A DNA stretch of 7,396 nt from Candidatus Zixiibacteriota bacterium (GTDB lineage Bacteria; Zixibacteria; MSB-5A5; GN15; FEB-12): the NCBI GenBank assembly GCA_030591625.1, contig JAUVAR010000121.1, forward strand, positions 1-7,396. The letters run 5' to 3'. The notes below the pieces were generated by a model. It was not told the origin of the DNA, ran no database searches, and saw only the letters and a program-made list of their open reading frames with translations. How positions within the stretch are numbered: position 1 is the stretch's first letter; each line of letters opens with the position of its first letter. A program made the position numbers and the translations under genes. Shown piece by piece: positions 5,962 through 7,396 of this stretch.

Positions 5962-6768
5962 TTATTGCTTGTTTGGTTCTTCAGAACCGATCATTTCTAT
6001 AAACTTATTAGCATTTTCTGCTGCTTTTCCCTCATGGCAATTATTGAAAAAGACATATTGCTTCTTCACTTTAGCAGATATTTTCTTAACTCTCTTTCGC
6101 CACTCCTTGAGTTCTTCATCACTATACAAATAATCGTAGCGCAGCGCACCGCCATCCCACCATTGTTCTGCATTACGGCCATGCAATCTTATATATCCTG
6201 TGTCAGTTGTGTTGAAATAATCGGGGTCGAGCAAGCCTGACAACTTTGGTTCATCCACACAAACGTATCCAATTTCTTCTACGCGAAGCCGGTCATACAT
6301 CTGACGATTGACCCAGCTATTATGTCTGAATTCCACAAATAGTCGGTTCGGAGCGACAGCATCCCGGCAGAAAGCAACATAATCAAGGGCAGCTTGCGAA
6401 AACTTAAATGAATATGGGAATTGTGCCAATAAACCAGCCAGTCTTTCTGCTTCTGTCAAAGGTGCAATCGCATTTATAAATTTATCTCTGTCTGCAGTGA
6501 TGTCAATTCTGCGGTGAGTTAATGCTTGAGGGACTTTCACCATAAAATCAAAATTGTCGGGTACTTTCTTTAGCATATTAAAAAATACAGCTGGATGCGG
6601 AATTCCGTAATATGTTGAATTGATTTCAACTGTTTCAAATTTAGTTGCATAGTAGTCGAGCATCTTTCCTTTGTCTATTCCGTTGGGGTAGAATCGTCCT
6701 TTCCAGTCGGCAAATGAATAGCCGGATGTTCCCACTCTCACACTCTTTGTCAAAGCATCTTCAGACAT
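5962..6768 (-). CDS. DUF72 (YecE-like) family protein
   Basis: A 268-residue cytoplasmic protein of the widespread DUF72 family, a TIM-barrel fold of unknown biochemical function. Family hallmarks are present along the whole length: RVGTSGYSFADWKGRFYP (11-28), the E-x-NSTYY motif (48-54), FPYSF (117-121), EFRHNSW (146-152), DEP (172-174), RLHGRN (194-199) and the C-terminal FFNNCHEGKA (240-249). These include the acidic and histidine residues that line the barrel pocket in the family, so the site looks intact and the length is normal. ATG (6766-6768) and an adjacent TTG (6769-6771) are both possible starts; an in-frame TAA at 6787-6789 rules out anything longer. The start has no good SD of its own but is overlapped by a leader ORF that does. 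The gene lies 102 bases after the zinc-ribbon gene and 73 bases before the ABC operon. Confidence 0.9.
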   Translation of the reverse strand: MSEDALTKSVRVGTSGYSFADWKGRFYPNGIDKGKMLDYYATKFETVEINSTYYGIPHPAVFFNMLKKVPDNFDFMVKVPQALTHRRIDITADRDKFINAIAPLTEAERLAGLLAQFPYSFKFSQAALDYVAFCRDAVAPNRLFVEFRHNSWVNRQMYDRLRVEEIGYVCVDEPKLSGLLDPDYFNTTDTGYIRLHGRNAEQWWDGGALRYDYLYSDEELKEWRKRVKKISAKVKKQYVFFNNCHEGKAAENANKFIEMIGSEEPNKQ

Positions 6769-6793
6769 CAATATTAATATCCATTGTTATCAT
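6761..6793 (-). CDS. Possible 10-codon leader ORF overlapping the DUF72 start
   Basis: On the minus strand, AGGTGG (complement of 6799-6804), 5 of 6 to the SD consensus, is followed after five bases by an ATG that encodes MITMDINIDV and stops at TGA (6761-6763). The stop lies just inside DUF72, giving an 8-base overlap, ATGTCTGA. This is the layout of a leader peptide that delivers ribosomes to a downstream start lacking a strong SD. The peptide itself shows no attenuation-type codon run. Whether it is translated is inferred. Confidence 0.35.
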   Translation of the reverse strand: MITMDINIDV

Positions 6794-6869
6794 ACGTACC
6801 ACCTATTACATAGTTTATTCAAAGATTATTGATACAATTGGAATATAATTTCAGCAAGCCGGTCGTCGA

Positions 6870-6989
6870 TCACTTTTTACGTTCTGGTTGGAATGTCACC
6901 CGCTTGCACTTGGGGCAGATCCATTTGCGCTGTTTATGAAAACTACGTTTTTGTTCGATCATAGCAATCCTGCATTTTGAACAGGTCAT
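6870..6989 (-). CDS. 39-residue zinc-ribbon protein
   Basis: A very small protein with two CxxC knuckles: CSKC at residues 3-6 and CPKC at 25-28. They are separated by 18 residues rich in lysine, arginine and glutamine (EQKRSFHKQRKW), and the product ends in a basic tail, PERKK. Four cysteines in this spacing form a classical zinc ribbon. The high positive charge suggests nucleic-acid or ribosome contact (inference). The ATG at 6987-6989 lies 12 bases after the stop of the upstream membrane-protein gene, and an in-frame stop at 7002-7004 excludes a longer product. The SD is weak (GAG six bases upstream), consistent with translation coupled to the preceding gene. TGA is at 6870-6872. I cannot assign a named family. 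Paired CxxC motifs in a 40-codon frame at operon spacing make chance unlikely. Confidence 0.7.
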   Translation of the reverse strand: MTCSKCRIAMIEQKRSFHKQRKWICPKCKRVTFQPERKK

Positions 6990-7001
6990 AACAAGCTCAT
7001 G

Positions 7002-7396
7002 TTAATTTGTAATTTTAAGGAAATCAGTAAGTAGAAATTCGACTCGGCCAATGAATGTTGACATGCGTGACATAACGGTATATCCAAAAGTTGTACCAAA
7101 AAACAGCATCAGGAAATATGTCCCGGTGCGGGCAGTTTTGCCAAACAGGCCAACATGCTCACGACTAAAATAGAAATATGAAAGGGTAGTAAGGACTCCA
7201 ATTAGAACTACTATTAAAGCAAAGTCGGGCATTCCATCGGACCAGAGCGGTCCAATCGTTGCCGAAATTTGTCGTAGTATGCGAGCTTGAAGCATCGCAG
7301 GAATAGCCGCACCGGCACCCGAGCCGATCAGGATTGCTATCGGGAATCTGGAGAGCCAGGCAGTTTTGCTATAGAAACGCCCTAACATCATAAGAC
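7002..7396 (-). CDS. Multi-pass membrane protein, C-terminal part (unrecognised)
   Basis: The frame is open to the right edge, so this is probably the C-terminal ~130 residues of a longer protein. A start at the tandem ATG codons (7386-7391) cannot be excluded because only five bases lie beyond them, and those show no SD. Three hydrophobic segments are visible, numbered from the first ATG: about 14-34 (RFPIAILIGSGAGAAIPAM, glycine/alanine-rich), 57-75 (FALIVVLIGVLTTLSYFYF) and 89-107 (YFLMLFFGTTFGYTVM). The loop between the second and third is charged (SREHVGLFGKTART). I do not recognise the family and see no catalytic motif. It ends with TAA at 7002-7004, followed after 12 bases by the zinc-ribbon gene, so the two are likely cotranscribed. 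Existence of the gene is well supported; its function is unknown. Confidence 0.7.
   Translation of the reverse strand, partial: LMMLGRFYSKTAWLSRFPIAILIGSGAGAAIPAMLQARILRQISATIGPLWSDGMPDFALIVVLIGVLTTLSYFYFSREHVGLFGKTARTGTYFLMLFFGTTFGYTVMSRMSTFIGRVEFLLTDFLKITN

Noticed and set aside
5788..6240. Plus-strand ORF of 150 codons over the ATPase start and DUF72 end
   Set aside because: It spans the ends of two well-supported antisense genes and their promoter gap, and shows no domain or SD.

Overview
The window is an ordinary-looking piece of a bacterial chromosome, moderately AT-rich, with short intergenic gaps and clear Shine-Dalgarno (SD) sequences in front of several genes. No mobile element, CRISPR array, rRNA or tRNA is visible. 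The gene mix (a leuS tail, a secreted protein with WDG-type propeller repeats, a NatAB-type exporter, a PBP7-like peptidase, a DUF72 protein) would fit an uncultured Gram-negative of the FCB type, for example Zixibacteria-like. That assignment is only an impression from protein style and has low confidence.

Left part (1-2733). The 3' end of leucyl-tRNA synthetase runs rightward into a compact hairpin. It converges with a leftward gene for an endonuclease/exonuclease/phosphatase (EEP) family protein whose metal-site motifs are all present. A 418-base divergent gap follows. It holds a possible 38-codon ORF whose SD lies in the 3' arm of a perfect 9-bp hairpin, and a good sigma70-type promoter (TTGACA-17-TATATC). 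That promoter drives a rightward gene for a secreted protein that I read as six tandem repeats of about 45 residues, probably a six-bladed beta-propeller.

Right part (2734-7396). All genes point leftward. In transcription order they are: the C-terminal part of an unrecognised multi-pass membrane protein (cut by the window edge), a 39-residue zinc-ribbon miniprotein, a DUF72 (YecE-like) protein, an ABC ATPase (NatA type), its permease (NatB type), and a serine D-alanyl-D-alanine peptidase of the PBP7/DacA family (S11). ATPase and permease overlap by 8 bases, and the peptidase follows 16 bases later, so these three look like one operon. It seems to have its own promoter, with two copies of GGTTGACC 32 bases apart. 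The DUF72 start is overlapped by the end of an SD-preceded 10-codon leader ORF, which suggests translational coupling.

Working together: the exporter and the peptidase are both envelope functions, and their linkage suggests export of an envelope-active compound or a response to envelope stress. The sequence alone does not show the substrate. I do not see a clearly new multi-gene defence or metabolic system. The most interesting items are the small ones: the hairpin-masked small ORF, the leader ORF, the GGTTGACC operator-like pair, and the cysteine-bearing six-repeat secreted protein.
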